Assembly (NCBI RefSeq): GCF_004798865.1
Contig: NW_025335268.1
Location: 79,758,468 to 79,822,467 of the forward strand
Length of the DNA: 64,000 nt
Direction: 5' to 3'
Source: Varanus komodoensis
Taxonomy: Eukaryota; Chordata; Lepidosauria; Squamata; Varanidae
In this document: one piece after another, positions 26,569 through 39,100 of the stretch
Numbering within the stretch: the first letter of the stretch is position 1
Layout of the letters: each line of letters opens with the position of its first letter
Program-made: the position numbers and the translations under genes
Notes under the pieces: model-generated
What the model saw: the letters and a program-made list of their open reading frames with translations, nothing else
Database searches by the model: none
What the model was told of the DNA's origin: nothing

Positions 26569-27574
26569 AGCTTCAGAATTAATGGGACTGCATGTTTAAT
26601 AACAAAATACCTGCTTATGCATGTAGAGACTGAATGGCACAGTTTTGCACTGCATATTCTGGATTATTCTTAAATACACATTTCTTTTCAGCCATAAGCA
26701 TTCAGGTTACAGGATGGGCAAAGCACTCAGAGATTTCAGAGGCAATGACTCTCTTCCTTTTTTATTTTTATAAGCAGAACCAAACAGCACATAAGATTGT
26801 GTGGACATGAACTTAGTGGGACTTACTTCCAAATAAATGTGCATCAGACTGCAACTTGCATACAATGTCTCTCTTTTGCAAACATTCAGTGCCTTGAACA
26901 ACTTAAACCACTATGATGGCAGCTGATGACAGAGTTTATGTACTGTAGCAGCTATCTATAAATGGATTTGCACCTTTCTAGTGGCATTATATACACATTC
27001 CATTTGGCATAACCATCATGTTGCTGTAGCTACATTGGTGCAGAAGACCGCTTAGTATGCCACAGTATAAAGTCTTATCTTTATGACCTGAAAGCTTCTT
27101 AAATTTTGCCCAACACTGGGACAGCATGGTAATGCTCATGCAAACTATTTGTGATCTATGGTATACTTATCCCTTAATGAATAGCGCCTCTCTTTGCATG
27201 ACAGCGATGAATTTACAGTTATCGTAATATTGGTGCACAGCAATTTTGCTTCTTTACAGTTAGTTCTGGAATATGTAATCCTAGTAAGATAACTTAGTTG
27301 GCTTATTAACATCCAGCAATGATCAATATTCACAGTGATCTTGTCAATTCCAAATGTATTTTGTCTATGTCTGAAACTCAGACGCACTGTTGAATCTTGC
27401 TACTTACCTATATAATGTTTGTCAGACTTTAAAGATGCAGGTCAAAAACCTATATTTGCATATTGTATAAATGTGGCATACTTTCATTCCAGTTTCCTAT
27501 CATTATTATCATTACATTTTAGTTATACTACACTTTCTCCAAGATACTCATAGCACCCATCTGTATTCTTATTC

Positions 27575-27695
27575 TATGTGGTAAGTTAAGTTGAGGGGCA
27601 GTGACTAAGCCAAGTTAACCCAGTACAAATTGTGGCAGAGCAGGTACTTGAACCCAAGTTTCTCCAGTCCTAGGGTCACTATTCTGCACTTCACA
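27575..27695 (-). mobile_element. tRNA-derived SINE (MIR/CORE-like)
   Basis: On the minus strand a pol III B-box-like word, 'gggttcaagtacc' (about 27655-27643), is preceded by a tRNA-like head. It is followed by 'ctgctctgccacaatttgt' and a 'cttagtcactgcccctcaa' block that resembles the core of MIR-like SINEs. It is old and incomplete. Confidence 0.6.
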
Positions 27696-28823
27696 ATATT
27701 TATTAGCTATGAATAGCCATGGATGAAAATATGTATTTTCTACTGCTTCTGAGATCTACTGAAAACAGAGTATGTTTCTAGGTACCCTGCAATGATGCTC
27801 CAACCTTTGAGTTTTCCTGACACAGAAGGCTGATGCTGGCCAGAGAACACAATAAATCCACTGGTCTGGGTACATTCCTAAGCACACTAGCCTAATTCCA
27901 CTGATTGCTATGGCACTCTGCTGATGCAGAAATACCTGCCATTGTCATCAATGCATGGCTTGCGGCCCCATCCTGCAGAGTGCTTTTGCAGCAGGGAACG
28001 GAGAGTTGCACTGTAGGGTGGATGCCAGCGAAACCCACTGTAAGAATGGAGTGATTGTTGTTCTGAATTTTACTGACAATTGGATTCTTGGTTACTTCAA
28101 TCCCAACAATGCAATTGCATAGAAACTGTTTTTGACTCAACACATTCTAGACACTGGCTCTGATGTACAGTTATGGGTATCATGCATACATTACTAAAAG
28201 AATGCATAATTAGAGTGCAGTTCCAAAGTGAGAAGGGAGCACTGAAGTAGTAGGTTTACTACTTCATCCAAACCTCTGCTGGCCTGCATTGGCCAAAAGA
28301 GAAGGGGGAGGGTATTTTATCTGCTGGTGTTGGTTTTTAAATCCCCCCTGTTCCCAGTCCTTATAATGGGAGGAAAATTTCCTACCCCAGCTGCAGGCTG
28401 GCACAGGGAGGACTGGAACACCTTGCCCCAGAGGAGCAGAGAGGTTTGGATCTGGCGGCTTTAAGGCTGCCTGTGTACCTGGGATGTTTTCTGATAGTTA
28501 CTGCCACAGGAACATTGCTAGGGGCACTTCTACACCTGCAGACCTCAAGGTGCACCACAGGTGTTGCAGAGGCCTCCACAATGTCTCTGCCAAATCTGAA
28601 CACCCTCCAGCAAACTAGATCTGGGATTAGGATTATTATGCTGGCTATTGTGATCAAAGTTAACTCCCATTCTGTGTCATTATGCTGACATTGTAAAAAT
28701 GGTGCCAGAGAAGTCAGTCAATGGACCTTGGAGTAGAAATGCTAGAGTATGAATGCATACATATGGATGCTACTCAACAGAACTGTGCGCCTCTCCCATG
28801 CACCCATGTCACTGAAATCCTAG

Positions 28824-28950
28824 GGCAGCCTTTCCCAACCAGGTGCACTTCAGGTATTTCGGATGGCAATTCCAACATTCCTGACCATGGCTTATGCTGG
28901 CTAGGGCTAATGTCAACAATATCTGGAGAGTGCCAGGTTGGGAATGGTAC
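28824..28950. mobile_element. Palindromic MITE-like element
   Basis: The arms 'cctttcccaaccaggtgcac' (left) and 'agagtgccaggttgggaatg' (right) are inverted copies around a centre 'ctgaccatggcttatgctgg'. The whole 127-bp unit can fold into one hairpin. Related copies lie at 29234-29364 and 33761-33855. It is a widespread reptilian non-autonomous DNA element; the superfamily is not certain. Confidence 0.75.
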
Positions 28951-29088
28951 CCTCGGATTCATGGGAGCTCATCAATTCCAAATGGGACACTCTGAGTTTT
29001 GGGACAGGGCTGTACCATTTTATTACACTCACATGTTGAAATGACTTTTACAATGAATACCAAAGCTATTGTGCCTCAAATGTTCAAA

Positions 29089-29135
29089 CTGTTTAATCAC
29101 TCACTTATGGCTTTCCACATTGTATTATTGTTAGT
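29089..29135. repeat. 47-bp near-identical repeat, copy 2
   Basis: This is the partner of 26522-26568, in the same orientation and same intron, 2.57 kb away. Its family is unknown. Confidence 0.85.
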
Positions 29136-29233
29136 GACATCCTTCACAGAAAAAAAAAAACATGTGGTACTGGACACAGTGTTAAGCACACATCCAGAAT
29201 TCTTCTAAGTACCCATGTGACCTGTGTTTGAAA

Positions 29234-29364
29234 CAGCTTTTCCCAACATGGTACTTTCCAGTTGTTTTAGGCTACAATTTCCACCATCCCCGACTATTGG
29301 CAATATGGGTTGGGGTTTGCAGTTATAGTCAAAAACATCTGGAGGGCATCAGGTCAGTGAAAGC
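29234..29364. mobile_element. Palindromic MITE-like element, second copy
   Basis: 'cagcttttcccaacatggta' and 'tctggagggcatcaggtcag' form the outer arms. The centre, 'ccccgactattggcaatatg', corresponds to the centre of 28824-28950. The two copies are about 280 bp apart and about 70% alike by eye. Confidence 0.7.
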
Positions 29365-29816
29365 TTGTTTAAAACTACACTGATGAATACAAAAACATTT
29401 AATGCCCCTGAAATACACACCAAACCGTATTATCTTGCTGATCTAAAAGTTCAAGCTCTAGACTGTCTGCATCAGTGACATTCTTTAGGCGCTCCATGGC
29501 CCCAACACCTACTCATGGATTTCTTGGCCTTCCCCATATTTCCATGTGTCCTTAGGGCAGCTAATAGAAAATGGATTTGGGAAGCATGCAACATCCATAT
29601 CTTGTAATAACAACACTTACTAGAAGTATGTTCTTGCTAGCCTAAGTAATGAGAACAATGCATGCAAGAAGCATTAAGACCTTTCAAACACTATAGGAAA
29701 GTGTGAAGGTATAATCACAACGGTGATTGAGAATAACGATGACTAAATACAAATGCAGTATTGATTGGAGTGCAATATAATACATATTGCAATGGCAGAT
29801 ACACCACCTCTGTATA

Positions 29817-29985
29817 CTGTTGGTTAAGAGTGCTGGACTGGGTCTCAAGAGAGCTGGTTTCTAGTCCCCACTCAGCCACGAAACCCACTGGGTGACTATG
29901 GATCAGTCTGTGCCTAACCAACCACACTGGATGGTTGTTGGAGGATAAAGTGGAGAGGACAAGGTTGTAACTTGGAACCTTGGAA
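29817..29985 (+). mobile_element. tRNA-derived SINE (MIR/CORE-like)
   Basis: A tRNA-like head starts 'ggttaagagtgctggactgg', with a B-box-like 'ggtttctagtccc' about 35 bases on. Then comes 'tcagccacgaaacccactgg' and 'gtgactatggatcagtctgt', resembling the MIR core, followed by 'ggttgttggaggataaagtg'. This is a better preserved relative of the minus-strand copy at 27575-27695. Confidence 0.75.
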
Positions 29986-30525
29986 TGGCAGGACACAAAA
30001 GCAATGCAGCAGCAACAAATAAAAAGGGAAATATCTGTACCAACCTCAGTCCTGAGTAAACCTCAATTTAATGTGAACTGAAGCAAAACTTTAAGTAGAA
30101 GGTTAATACATTCATGCTAGCCATCAGTGTAAATATAAATGCCACCACAGGTTAAATCCAGTGTTGCATGAGCTCTCTGCAGTAGGACTTTCAGAGAAAA
30201 TACTCCCATCTGCTGCTTCCTGGGAACCCCCGGATCATCTTTGTAGGGTCCTTCAACCCTCAGGAGCAGACTTGGATGCCTGCAGCCATCTGTGGAGGGG
30301 AGAGCAAATCCATTCTGCCAGCTATTTCCATTCCATCAGCAGATGGCCACCACTGGATCCAAAACTAAGCAAGCAACCAATACAAATCACATACCTCTAA
30401 TTTAAATGTCTTTTTTACATATAGAAAAGCTTCTAGTCTTCATAAGGTAAGTATTTCATGCTCCTACTAACAAAAAACTATTCTAGTCTATTGTTCAGCT
30501 GAGCCAATTTAATAGTCATCTATGG

Positions 30526-30958
30526 CAGTGATTTTCAACCTTTCCACAGCTGGGGACTGGCGAAAACAGGAAAACCCACCTCGGGGACCGCTGAGGCAGA
30601 AACAAAAAAACACCATACACATAACACAGTATAATACAATACTAATACACAGTATTGTGTGTGAGTTTCCAAACACAAAACCAAAAAAGTTAAATTTCTC
30701 CAAAACAACCAGAAACCAAACAACAAAAAATGCCAACAAAACAACAAAACCAGTGTTGTGTGGCTCCCAGCCAGCTCCCACCAAGCTGTCTCTCCCCTAC
30801 CTGTCCCCCCTCCCCGGTGCATCCCCCATGGACACGATGCCAACAGATGAAGAGTTGGTGAAGCACAACCAGACCCCGTGCTGGTCCACAATAAATGGGA
30901 TGCAGCCCTCCACCCCATGGACTGGCACTGGTCCACCAACCAGTGGTTGATCACCACC
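30526..30958. mobile_element. Probable hAT-like non-autonomous DNA element
   Basis: The left end, 'cagtgattttcaacctttcc', is a typical hAT-family terminus. The right end, 'gtggttgatcaccac', is a worn inverted match. Between them 'actggcactggtccaccaac' resembles the 'accggtccgtgg' motif of such elements. No transposase is seen. Confidence 0.45.
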
Positions 30959-31122
30959 CGTTGATCTGTGAGATACTTTCTGGAAGGTCATGAAGAGAAT
31001 GAATCCAAGGGTCCTCCCCTATTGTTTATTTCTCAACAGTTGTCTTTGAATGGGGATGCTCCATTTAGCTGTCAATGTCCAGGGTCACTACTATGAGAAA
31101 GGTAGTGGCCCTGAAGTTTTTT

Positions 31123-31302
31123 AACTCTACTCCCAGTCAGTTTTATTGGATGAGCCATTCTAGTATTAAATATAGGAGAGAAAGTTCTCTGTATGCCACA
31201 AATAACTTTATGAACTTCACTCCCAATCAGTTTTATTGGATGAGCCATTCTAGTATTAAATATAGGAGAGAAAGTTCTCTGTATGCCACAAATAACTTTA
31301 TG
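31123..31302. repeat. Tandem duplication of a 90-bp unit
   Basis: 31123-31212 and 31213-31302 are direct copies that differ only in the first 18 or so bases. A third copy begins but ends after about 9 bases. The last 72 bases are identical, so the duplication is recent. Confidence 0.95.
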
Positions 31303-31860
31303 AACTTCACTACATTTCCCCCTTATTTTTCTAAATTAAGTGCTGCTTTTATTTAAAGAAAACACTCATACCCACAATCACTTTGGTTGCTCATTTTCAC
31401 GTGTTTCCCCAAATAATAGTATATCCTTATCCAACTATGTTTGTATAAAGTTTTACAAAACCACCTCAGATTATAGCTAAATCCTAAATGTACTACACAG
31501 AAACCTCCAGCTGAAATATGAATTAAGTAAGTTGTACTGGATTTATGTTCAGATAAATTATAAGGCTTTGTGCTTACAAATGAGAAGGCTAGCCTGGAAG
31601 CCACGGGGAGATTCTAGTTTTCTTTCTTCTTTTTTAATTTTGTTTCAGTAATGTAAAACACCAGTATCTCTGGATCTTAGTCAAAGGGAGTTCCTTCTTG
31701 CAGTATACATTGGTTGTTGCTGTTGCGTCATAGCCTATAAACTGCCACATTATTTCTAAAACAATCTGGAAATTTTAGGATTAGACAGACAAGATGGCAA
31801 TCACTAATGTAACTTAAATATTAAGATACATGGTTAAGAATGGGTATAAAGCCGCATTAC

Positions 31861-32619
31861 CTAGTGGGATTGTCATCTTCAACAGCCACAGGAGGTTTGT
31901 CAGTCAATTTCTGTGGAGCAAACTGTGGTGACGGAGACCGTGACGCCTCCATTTCGGCTTTCAAATGGTGATGGTATGTTGAAGACAGCACAGGTGCAGA
32001 CGGGAAGTGTCTTTTTTCTTCTAAGTGCGGACAAACATTATTTGTGGGTGCTGATTGTGGAGGCCCCAGCACCTCGGCACTTATTAATTTTCCAGGAACC
32101 TTTAGAGAAGTCTGAGGAGATGAACTAACTGCAACCACACTGGCAGCAGTGGGAGAGCAGGGCTGACCTGGCCTGTTGGACAGTGTCAGTAGAGAATCTG
32201 AGGAAGTGGAGAGTGATGCTGGAGAACAGTCCTGTTGATGGTATTTATTATCCCGCTTGGGAGGGGGAGGCCGCTGAGGCACAGGGCCATGTTTCTTATT
32301 CAGCAGTGCTGAATCTGCCGGCAGACTCTCCTCCTCTTTGCCTGGTGATGCACAGAAGTAGTTTGTGTCTGATATTTGTAGCTCCGAAATGGCAAGAGGC
32401 AGCACACTGTGATCTTTTCTTTTCTCACTTATGTTTTCCTGCAAGTACCTGTAATCACTGGGCAACGTCCCAGATCTACTTCTGCTCCCTTGAGATGCAA
32501 CTGCAGGCTGACCTGTGTGGGATGGCTTTGGGATTGCCTTCCATTTGTTCCCGGAACTGTAATCCTGCCGAGCAGTGTCCTCCTCCCAGTGGCATTCTGG
32601 GTACCCTGTATCAGTCGGC
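31861..32619 (-). CDS. SHROOM2: SHROOM2 exon (proline-rich linker before ASD2)
   Basis: The exon is 759 bases, residues 1-252 of the part seen, plus two bases of Arg253. It begins PTDTGYPECHWEEDTARQ and has 'SRSGTLPSDYRYLQENISEK', where human SHROOM2 has GRAGTLPRDYRY. Next come 'VPQRPPPPKRDNKYHQQDCS', a variable Ser/Pro-rich stretch, and 'MEASRSPSPQFAPQKLTDKP', which is nearly unchanged from human. The segment is largely disordered, and the Pro-rich part could bind SH3 or EVH1 domains (inference). The acceptor is TTTTTTCCTAG before 32619 (incoming phase 2) and the donor ACTAG|GTAATG. The exon before it, which would carry ASD1, is not in the window. Confidence 0.96.
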
Positions 32620-33214
32620 CTAGGAAAAAAGAGGAGGAGAAAAATTGCTATTGCATGGTCATCACTGGAGCACTAATGAATGAGCTGTGGGTTCAAATTA
32701 GTTGTGAGGCCAAAGATCTGAAGGTTATCTCACATTCCACAGCAATACGTAACTCTAATCTACCCAGACAGTGTGGTTTGAGTCATTCTATTTTATCAGA
32801 AATACTATGCAAATTCCCCACTGTTGCTGTAATAGTATAGGTAATATTATTTAACCAGAGGCAAAATGCAGCTAACAAAAACAGAATGACTGTTTCATTC
32901 ACATGTAAATTAAAGGAGGTGATTACTTGAAGAAAAGTTGTACAAGCTATTTGATTTTCTTTAGACCGTGGGCTTTGTATCCAATTATACAGGGATAATT
33001 CAAACTAATCTTGCATTCCCCACCCAAATCCTGTTCCTCTACATTAGATCATCCAGGAAGAAATCAGATGGCGACATAGGCTTACACTTAAGGTTGTAAA
33101 ACAACTACAATGTACAATTGCACAATATAGATTTGCTGATGGTGGGACAAGACAGAAGAAAGGAAAATATTTTTCAGAAGAGCATAAGGTATGACAACAA
33201 TTTGGAGTGAAGCC

Positions 33215-33395
33215 CCATTGACCTGAACTGAATACTACTAAGGTTAGTGTTTGTTTATATTATTGGTTTATTGTCACATTATGGATTATTGTCTTATTAC
33301 TTATTGTTTTGAGTCTGTGTGTTTTGTAATCCACTTTGAGAATCCTGTTGGACAATTGATTTGTAGAATATAAGCCAAATAAATAAATAACAACA
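33215..33395 (+). mobile_element. LINE (CR1/L2 group) 3' tail
   Basis: 'gtaatccactttgagaatcc' followed by 'gaatataagccaaataaata' is the worn form of the usual 'gtaagccgccttgag...tataaataaata' LINE end. It is a 3'-end-only fragment on the plus strand. Confidence 0.6.
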
Positions 33396-33760
33396 TTAAG
33401 TTTGAACTAATAAAAATTAGGTGTTTTCTGGCACTCACACAAAGTTTTGTGGAAATGGTCTGACCAGCTCATGAAAAAAATATTTCTCAACATTTAAGTG
33501 GAAGTCACATCACCCATGGATCTTAGGAGGGTGCAAATTTTGCTTTACAATAAAAAATGCCTTAAATATCTGTAGCAAATATTTTCTGGAAAAACTACAC
33601 AACCTTCCTTTGCAATTTCATCCACTGCTAATTATAAGCAGGCCCCTGCATTCCACCTACTAAAATCAATGAATAAACACAATGCCAGCAAAAGCATCTG
33701 AGTAACAGCCCTTATTCTGTATACTTTGTTCTAGCAATAAGGAGAAGGGCAAATAACTAC

Positions 33761-33855
33761 ACCAGCCTTTCCTAGGTAGTGGAAGGCTGGAACAAACAGT
33801 GAGGACTTCTGGGACACGTAGTCCAAAACAGAGTACCAGGTTAAAAACGGCTCTG
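33761..33855. mobile_element. Palindromic MITE-like element, partial copy
   Basis: 'gggacacgtagtccaaaaca' and 'gagtaccaggttaaaaacgg' match the right arm of the family seen at 28824 and 29234. The left arm is rearranged. Confidence 0.5.
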
Positions 33856-34667
33856 TTATAGGCTTGAAGGGCACTGAAACGACAGCCCCCACTTGAGAAA
33901 ATCTCACTCAGCCGCATGCCTGTCTTCTGAAAGAGTTCAAGCTGATTTTGCCAACCTGTTTGCAAGTATGTGTGCAGCTAGCTGAGCTGCAGATTTTGGT
34001 GAGAAACTGTGGTGCAGGAAGCTGAAATTCACAGAAAACTGAATTCTGAAAGTTGTTGCAGTCATTCAATCACATCCCACAGAACAGCTTTGATTATCAG
34101 ATCAGTATAGTAATGGAAGACTGTCCTTCTATATAAGCTTTCAAGGGTAAGATAAAAATATTTCATGGATTCTTCTATATTGGATATTCTGCTTTACAGA
34201 GAGAAAGAGAGAGAAGCTAGCTTCATTAAAGGAACTACCAAAACTAGATGTATGATATTCCTGAGGTTATACTTCAGTGCTTAGGATATATGAACAGACA
34301 TCAGTAAGAATGATTATATGTCTAAAGAAAGTGCTGGAACAAGCTGATTTCTCAAAATATGGGGCAAGCGGAAATGAAAAAGGCAGCACTAAATAAAGGA
34401 GTGAGCAGGAACACAAGAACAACTGTGATAGCTCTATAATTAAGAAATGGGTTTAGTAATTTAAATGGGGGGGTACTTAAAGAGTTTCCATATAAACATT
34501 TTCTAAAGATTTTAATAGGAACGCCGGGGAAGGTTTCCTTTCCCCATTCTTTTAAAATTAGTGCTATTTAGTAGGGTTTTTTTTTTAAGAATGTCAAAAA
34601 ATATAGACGGTAAATCTTAATTTTAAGGAATTAAATGGATTCATGGGGGTGGGAAATGAACTGCACA

Positions 34668-35071
34668 CACTGGCTGGGTTCAGATGATCCACTCTTTGCT
34701 TAGCAAGACTCATGCAGCCACATAGAGCTTGTTTTGTCCCATGCTATTCCTTCCTTTGCATGTATGCAGAATCAAGCCAGGAGGGAAGAAAACCAGGGCA
34801 TCCAGTTATGTCTAGGGCAAAGAACAATAATTAAAGGTTTCTAAACAAACCAGAGGATGAAACCATGGGTTAAATTTAGATATCACATCAGGGCTTATCT
34901 GTTCCCAGTTCAGACACAGCAAGAAATCATATATGTTGACTGTGGCTTGTTCATGCAAAGACAGAAGCAAAGCAGAAGCAAAGGGGGTACAGCTTTTATA
35001 TAATTTTATATACAGCTTGTATATAATTTTGCTTACCAAAATGAGATTTTCTTATCTGAACACAACCCAAC
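34668..35071. mobile_element. Non-autonomous DNA element with inverted ends
   Basis: The left end, 'ggctgggttcagatgatcca', and the right end, 'cttatctgaacacaaccca', are imperfect inverted copies about 400 bp apart. The interior has no transposase and includes 'aaccatgggttaa', a word frequent in reptilian MITEs. The superfamily is undetermined; hAT is plausible. Confidence 0.5.
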
Positions 35072-36109
35072 AGTAATTTTGCAAGAATTAAAAAGCAAGC
35101 AGAAGTACCTCTGAGACCCAGAAAGAAGGCAGGTTTGCTTTCTGATTAGAGGAGGTTGGAGAGACACTGTGAGCATAGAAAAGAAGCTGAAACAGAAAAG
35201 CAGGAGCCTTAGGAATGCTGCTTGTTCCAGATTACAGACAGAATAAGAGCGATTGATTAGACATTTTTAAATTATATTAATTGGATGCACTGAACACAGA
35301 TGTTAAAGTTCTAGGCCTGTGGAAGCCAATGTCAAACTTCCTGGACAATTCTAGAAAGGCAGAATCTCATTTAACTAGAGCTGATAAGTAGATGCAAATA
35401 ATGTAGATCTGTATTAATTGAAATAATGCCAGAACTACAGTTACTATAGTAGAAGGAAGACTGGCTCAGGGCACCTGAATTACTAAGCATAAATGTATAA
35501 ACCATTACTGAATGTCAGCTAAACACATTCCAGGATGCTTCTCTTGTCTCTTCTCTTGTAGGGTTTCTACAAGTCAATCCCACATTTCAGGATGCTTAAT
35601 CCATAAACTTCAGATGCTATTGTTGGTAAATGGGAAAATCAAGTATAAAGGTTTTGCAAAACTTTCTAGCAATGTAACCAACAAGAACATCTGTGAAACT
35701 ATATACATGCCTTGTGAATTTTGCACCTTTGCTTATTGCAAGAATGATATTCACTGGCTGCGGAAGAAGATTACACCTGCAATCATTTCCATTCTTTAAT
35801 TAGGTAAAACTGATTTAATATGCTGTTTTAACTTCCAGACACTGTATTATTATTTTACTGTCTGGCAGAGTTCCTTAGTTTTGAGACATGCTCTTTCTTT
35901 CTACAGTCCCTCAAAAACTAGACACACTCCTAAAGACATATTTTGTTTCCCTTCTTTTCCAGAGTTTTGTCATTAATTTAATTGAATTTTGCCTCAAAAT
36001 TAAACTCTACATACATAGTACTATTTGATTAGTTTTTTAGAGCATTGGTAGTGTGGGAAAGGAGACAGCCAATGTTTTCAGACACTGGCTTGACAGCAAA
36101 ATCCTGTTG

Positions 36110-36190
36110 CATGTTTACTTTGACTTAAGCTCTACTGAATTCAATGGGACTTACTTAATGCCACGTACGTGCATTCAAGATTACAGTTTA
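36110..36190. repeat. Short palindromic interspersed repeat (MITE-like)
   Basis: 'attcaatgggacttacttaa' and 'gtgcattcaagattacag' match the family at 8165-8285. It is worn. Confidence 0.45.
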
Positions 36191-39100
36191 AGGTCTTGCA
36201 CAAATCATTTGTATAAATCTCCCCTTTGATGCAATGTTATTATATTTGAGAAAGTATCTAATATAATGACACAGTGTTGTTGAGTGTACACACACACATA
36301 CACAATGCATGTACACTGGAACCCTTTTTGACTGATAGGATGCAACAAAGGCATGCCAATGTGCCTGGTTACTCTGCATACAAGGCATACTGGACATCCC
36401 TGTAACATCCGTATTGGTGAGGACTAGTTGGGAGATCTACATTGCTGTTAATGAAGTAATAATGCAGCACTTAGAACAGTGAATGACAAGCACTCATTTA
36501 TGAGAGAGAAATGAAAGCGCTGTCAGGGGAACCATGGGGGTGAGAGCTTTTGTACATCTTATCCTGGTATGTGAGAATCAAATTTGTTCCTATCTATGTA
36601 GACCCAATCTGGGATTCAAAGAGGTCAAATTTCAGTGCAACAGAATGTTTAAAAATGGCTTTGATGTGCATTAAGTAGGCCATTGGTAACACACAGGGTG
36701 TCATGTCAAGGTAACAGTACTCATAAATCATCTTGCACAGCTTTTGTCATGGTAATATTAATATTTAAATGATGCCAGAGTGTGGGGGTATGGAAATATA
36801 ATGAGGATTAGCATATATTGTGTTCCTGTTGGAATCACTTGCAAGAATAAAACCTTAAAAGTATGTTAGTAAATATTTCATTTGTATTGCTCTAAAATGC
36901 CCCAAGGCAGACAAATTCTCTGAAATTGTCATGGATGTTTGAATGCGTGCTCATGCAAGGAATAGGAACACTACTCAAAAATCAGACAGACATTTTGTAT
37001 CTTGGCATGCAAATTTGAAAAGAACTTGTGAGAAAGCCAAAAGAACAGGGTGTACTATCACCCATAGAGCATGCTTGACCAAGAATTCTTCAGTCTATCG
37101 CCAATATATTCTCTTTAAGATTTTATCACAGTTATCAAAACAACAAAATACATGTACTATTGTTACACATAAAATGATCTTAGTTAACTTGTGCTTGGAA
37201 TTGAAAGGACACAGTCCAAGAGAAGTCACAGCTTCAAATATTTTCTGTGAAAGTGACTGACTGGGCTTTATGAGACTGGGCACAAGAGGGTTATAAGGAA
37301 AAGGTGGCTGCATTCAACATAGAGGGTGGTGATTTTTCATGCAACATTTTCATGCCAATCATATTACCCTGCAGAGACTGGAGCTTACTGGTCAGAAACG
37401 AGAAAAGAAAGCAAGCTTCAAGCAGCAGGAGAACCCAGAGGCAAAAACCTGTAAAGTGTTACAGCAGTGTTAAGTTCCAAGAAGCCCATCTTGGCAGTTC
37501 CTTCAATGATTTTGCAGGACAAACACACCTGAGAAATATAACTCAGAATCCCTTTTCATTAAGAGATCATGTTTCCCCCACCCCAAAGCAATCATTGGGA
37601 TGAAAAATCCCCTTGCCTACAAATTAAAACACATTTTGATCATAAAAGGATAATAAAACAGAGCCTCAGATGTGCATGACATTTTCACCTTGGCATGATG
37701 TTAATTTATATATTTGTTACACAGTGAAACCATGGACTATTTTAGTGACGCCAATAATTTTAGCCATATACCTGCTCAAATGGAAAGTAATTAAGAGTTT
37801 CTATCCTATTTTCATCATAATATAATTATTTATAAGAATGAAGGACCCCACTTTCTACATTTGAAATGTTTGCCTTTTTTTGTGAGCTTGCTTTCCTAAA
37901 CAGAACAAAGGGTGGCTTTGATATACAGTAATCCAGTGTTTGTTCTTGAAGTAGTTTCCTGCATGTACAACTAAGTCCCCGGCTGCATGTCATGGCCAAT
38001 CCCAAAATCAGAGCCAGCAATCTCCTGTTCTCTCTGACTAATTATTAGCAATGCAAACCACATGTCAAGACATTATCACATTGGGAGTTTCTCCACTCCT
38101 GCCCTGCTGTTTGCAGGTTCCGGAAAATGACTGTTCCTTTTGCCAAGGAACAGCAAGGCACAGCCAGTTGCTCCTCCAAAAATATTTGCCAATATCACAT
38201 CTGCTAGCCCACACATCTAACCAGAAACGCAGCATAAGAAACTGAATCAAAATAGATTAATTATCAAGGAGCTGTAATTATCAACTGTAAGCACCTGCAT
38301 TTACACAAAATACACATTTTTATATAAATGTCCCTTGCCCTCTTCCAAAACAACAAACGGAAACCACTAAAGATAGTTTGGACTGAGACAGCTTGCAGGA
38401 AGAAGTCTACTTCCCCACAGGGGGAGAGAAGCCTCCAGGACAGTAGCAAAAACCCAAAAATATAGAAATAAGAGTCTGTCCTCCTTCAAAATGATACCTC
38501 ACCCACACAAATGAATTATTCCTGTCTTTGCATCATTAATTATAACTGGGGAAAGGGGAAGAGATGAGAGGCTGCTGTTTTTGGCTGGAGCCACACATCT
38601 GCCGTAATGTCTACTTCTGGCCTAAACAGAAACAGATGTACAAATTGACTGTGTGGTAGTGAACACCACACCCCCCAATGTTCAAATATTATTGATCAGC
38701 CTCTGACTTTACTCTGTATGACAGAGAAGGCAAGCAACCCAAATGACAATGTTTGTTTTAGTCCAAGCACAATGGGGGAAGTCCAGAATGCTGGCATGGT
38801 GATATTTTTCCCCTGGAATTCAGGAATAATCAACATTTTGTGCATATAATCAAACCTATTAATATGAAACTAAAGAAACTGCATAAGACACAGAAGAGTG
38901 CTGATTAAAAGAAAGTAAGCTACCTACAGATGTGAGACATGGACTGCAAAGTTAATACAGTGGGGAGTAGAACTGTCAAAGGAATGTGACACAGAGACGA
39001 TTTTTTTTTAAATTCAGGTATCTGAACCAAAAATATTGACCATTGTAATTTAGGACAGAACACCTATTCCTTTTATTTCACAGTTTTCCACTATACCATA

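Larger units (their letters stand above)
26461..31860 (-). other. SHROOM2: SHROOM2 intron (5.4 kb)
   Basis: This intron splits an Arg codon (AG|A), with donor GTAATG at 31860 and acceptor CTCAAG at 26461. It holds a tRNA-derived SINE on each strand, two long palindromic elements, a hAT-like element, a 90-bp tandem duplication and a 47-bp repeat pair, each listed separately. 28300-28690 shows nothing recognisable. Confidence 0.85.

Noticed and set aside
29817-29985. Possible functional tRNA gene
   Set aside because: The tRNA-like head cannot form a full cloverleaf and continues into a MIR-like core, so it is a SINE.
31075-31356. 93-codon plus-strand ORF with a 30-residue internal repeat
   Set aside because: The repeat is simply the 90-bp tandem duplication. 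There is no start context, splice support or family resemblance.
32183-32840. Two plus-strand ORFs of about 145 codons
   Set aside because: They are antisense to the SHROOM2 exon 31861-32619 and its upstream intron.
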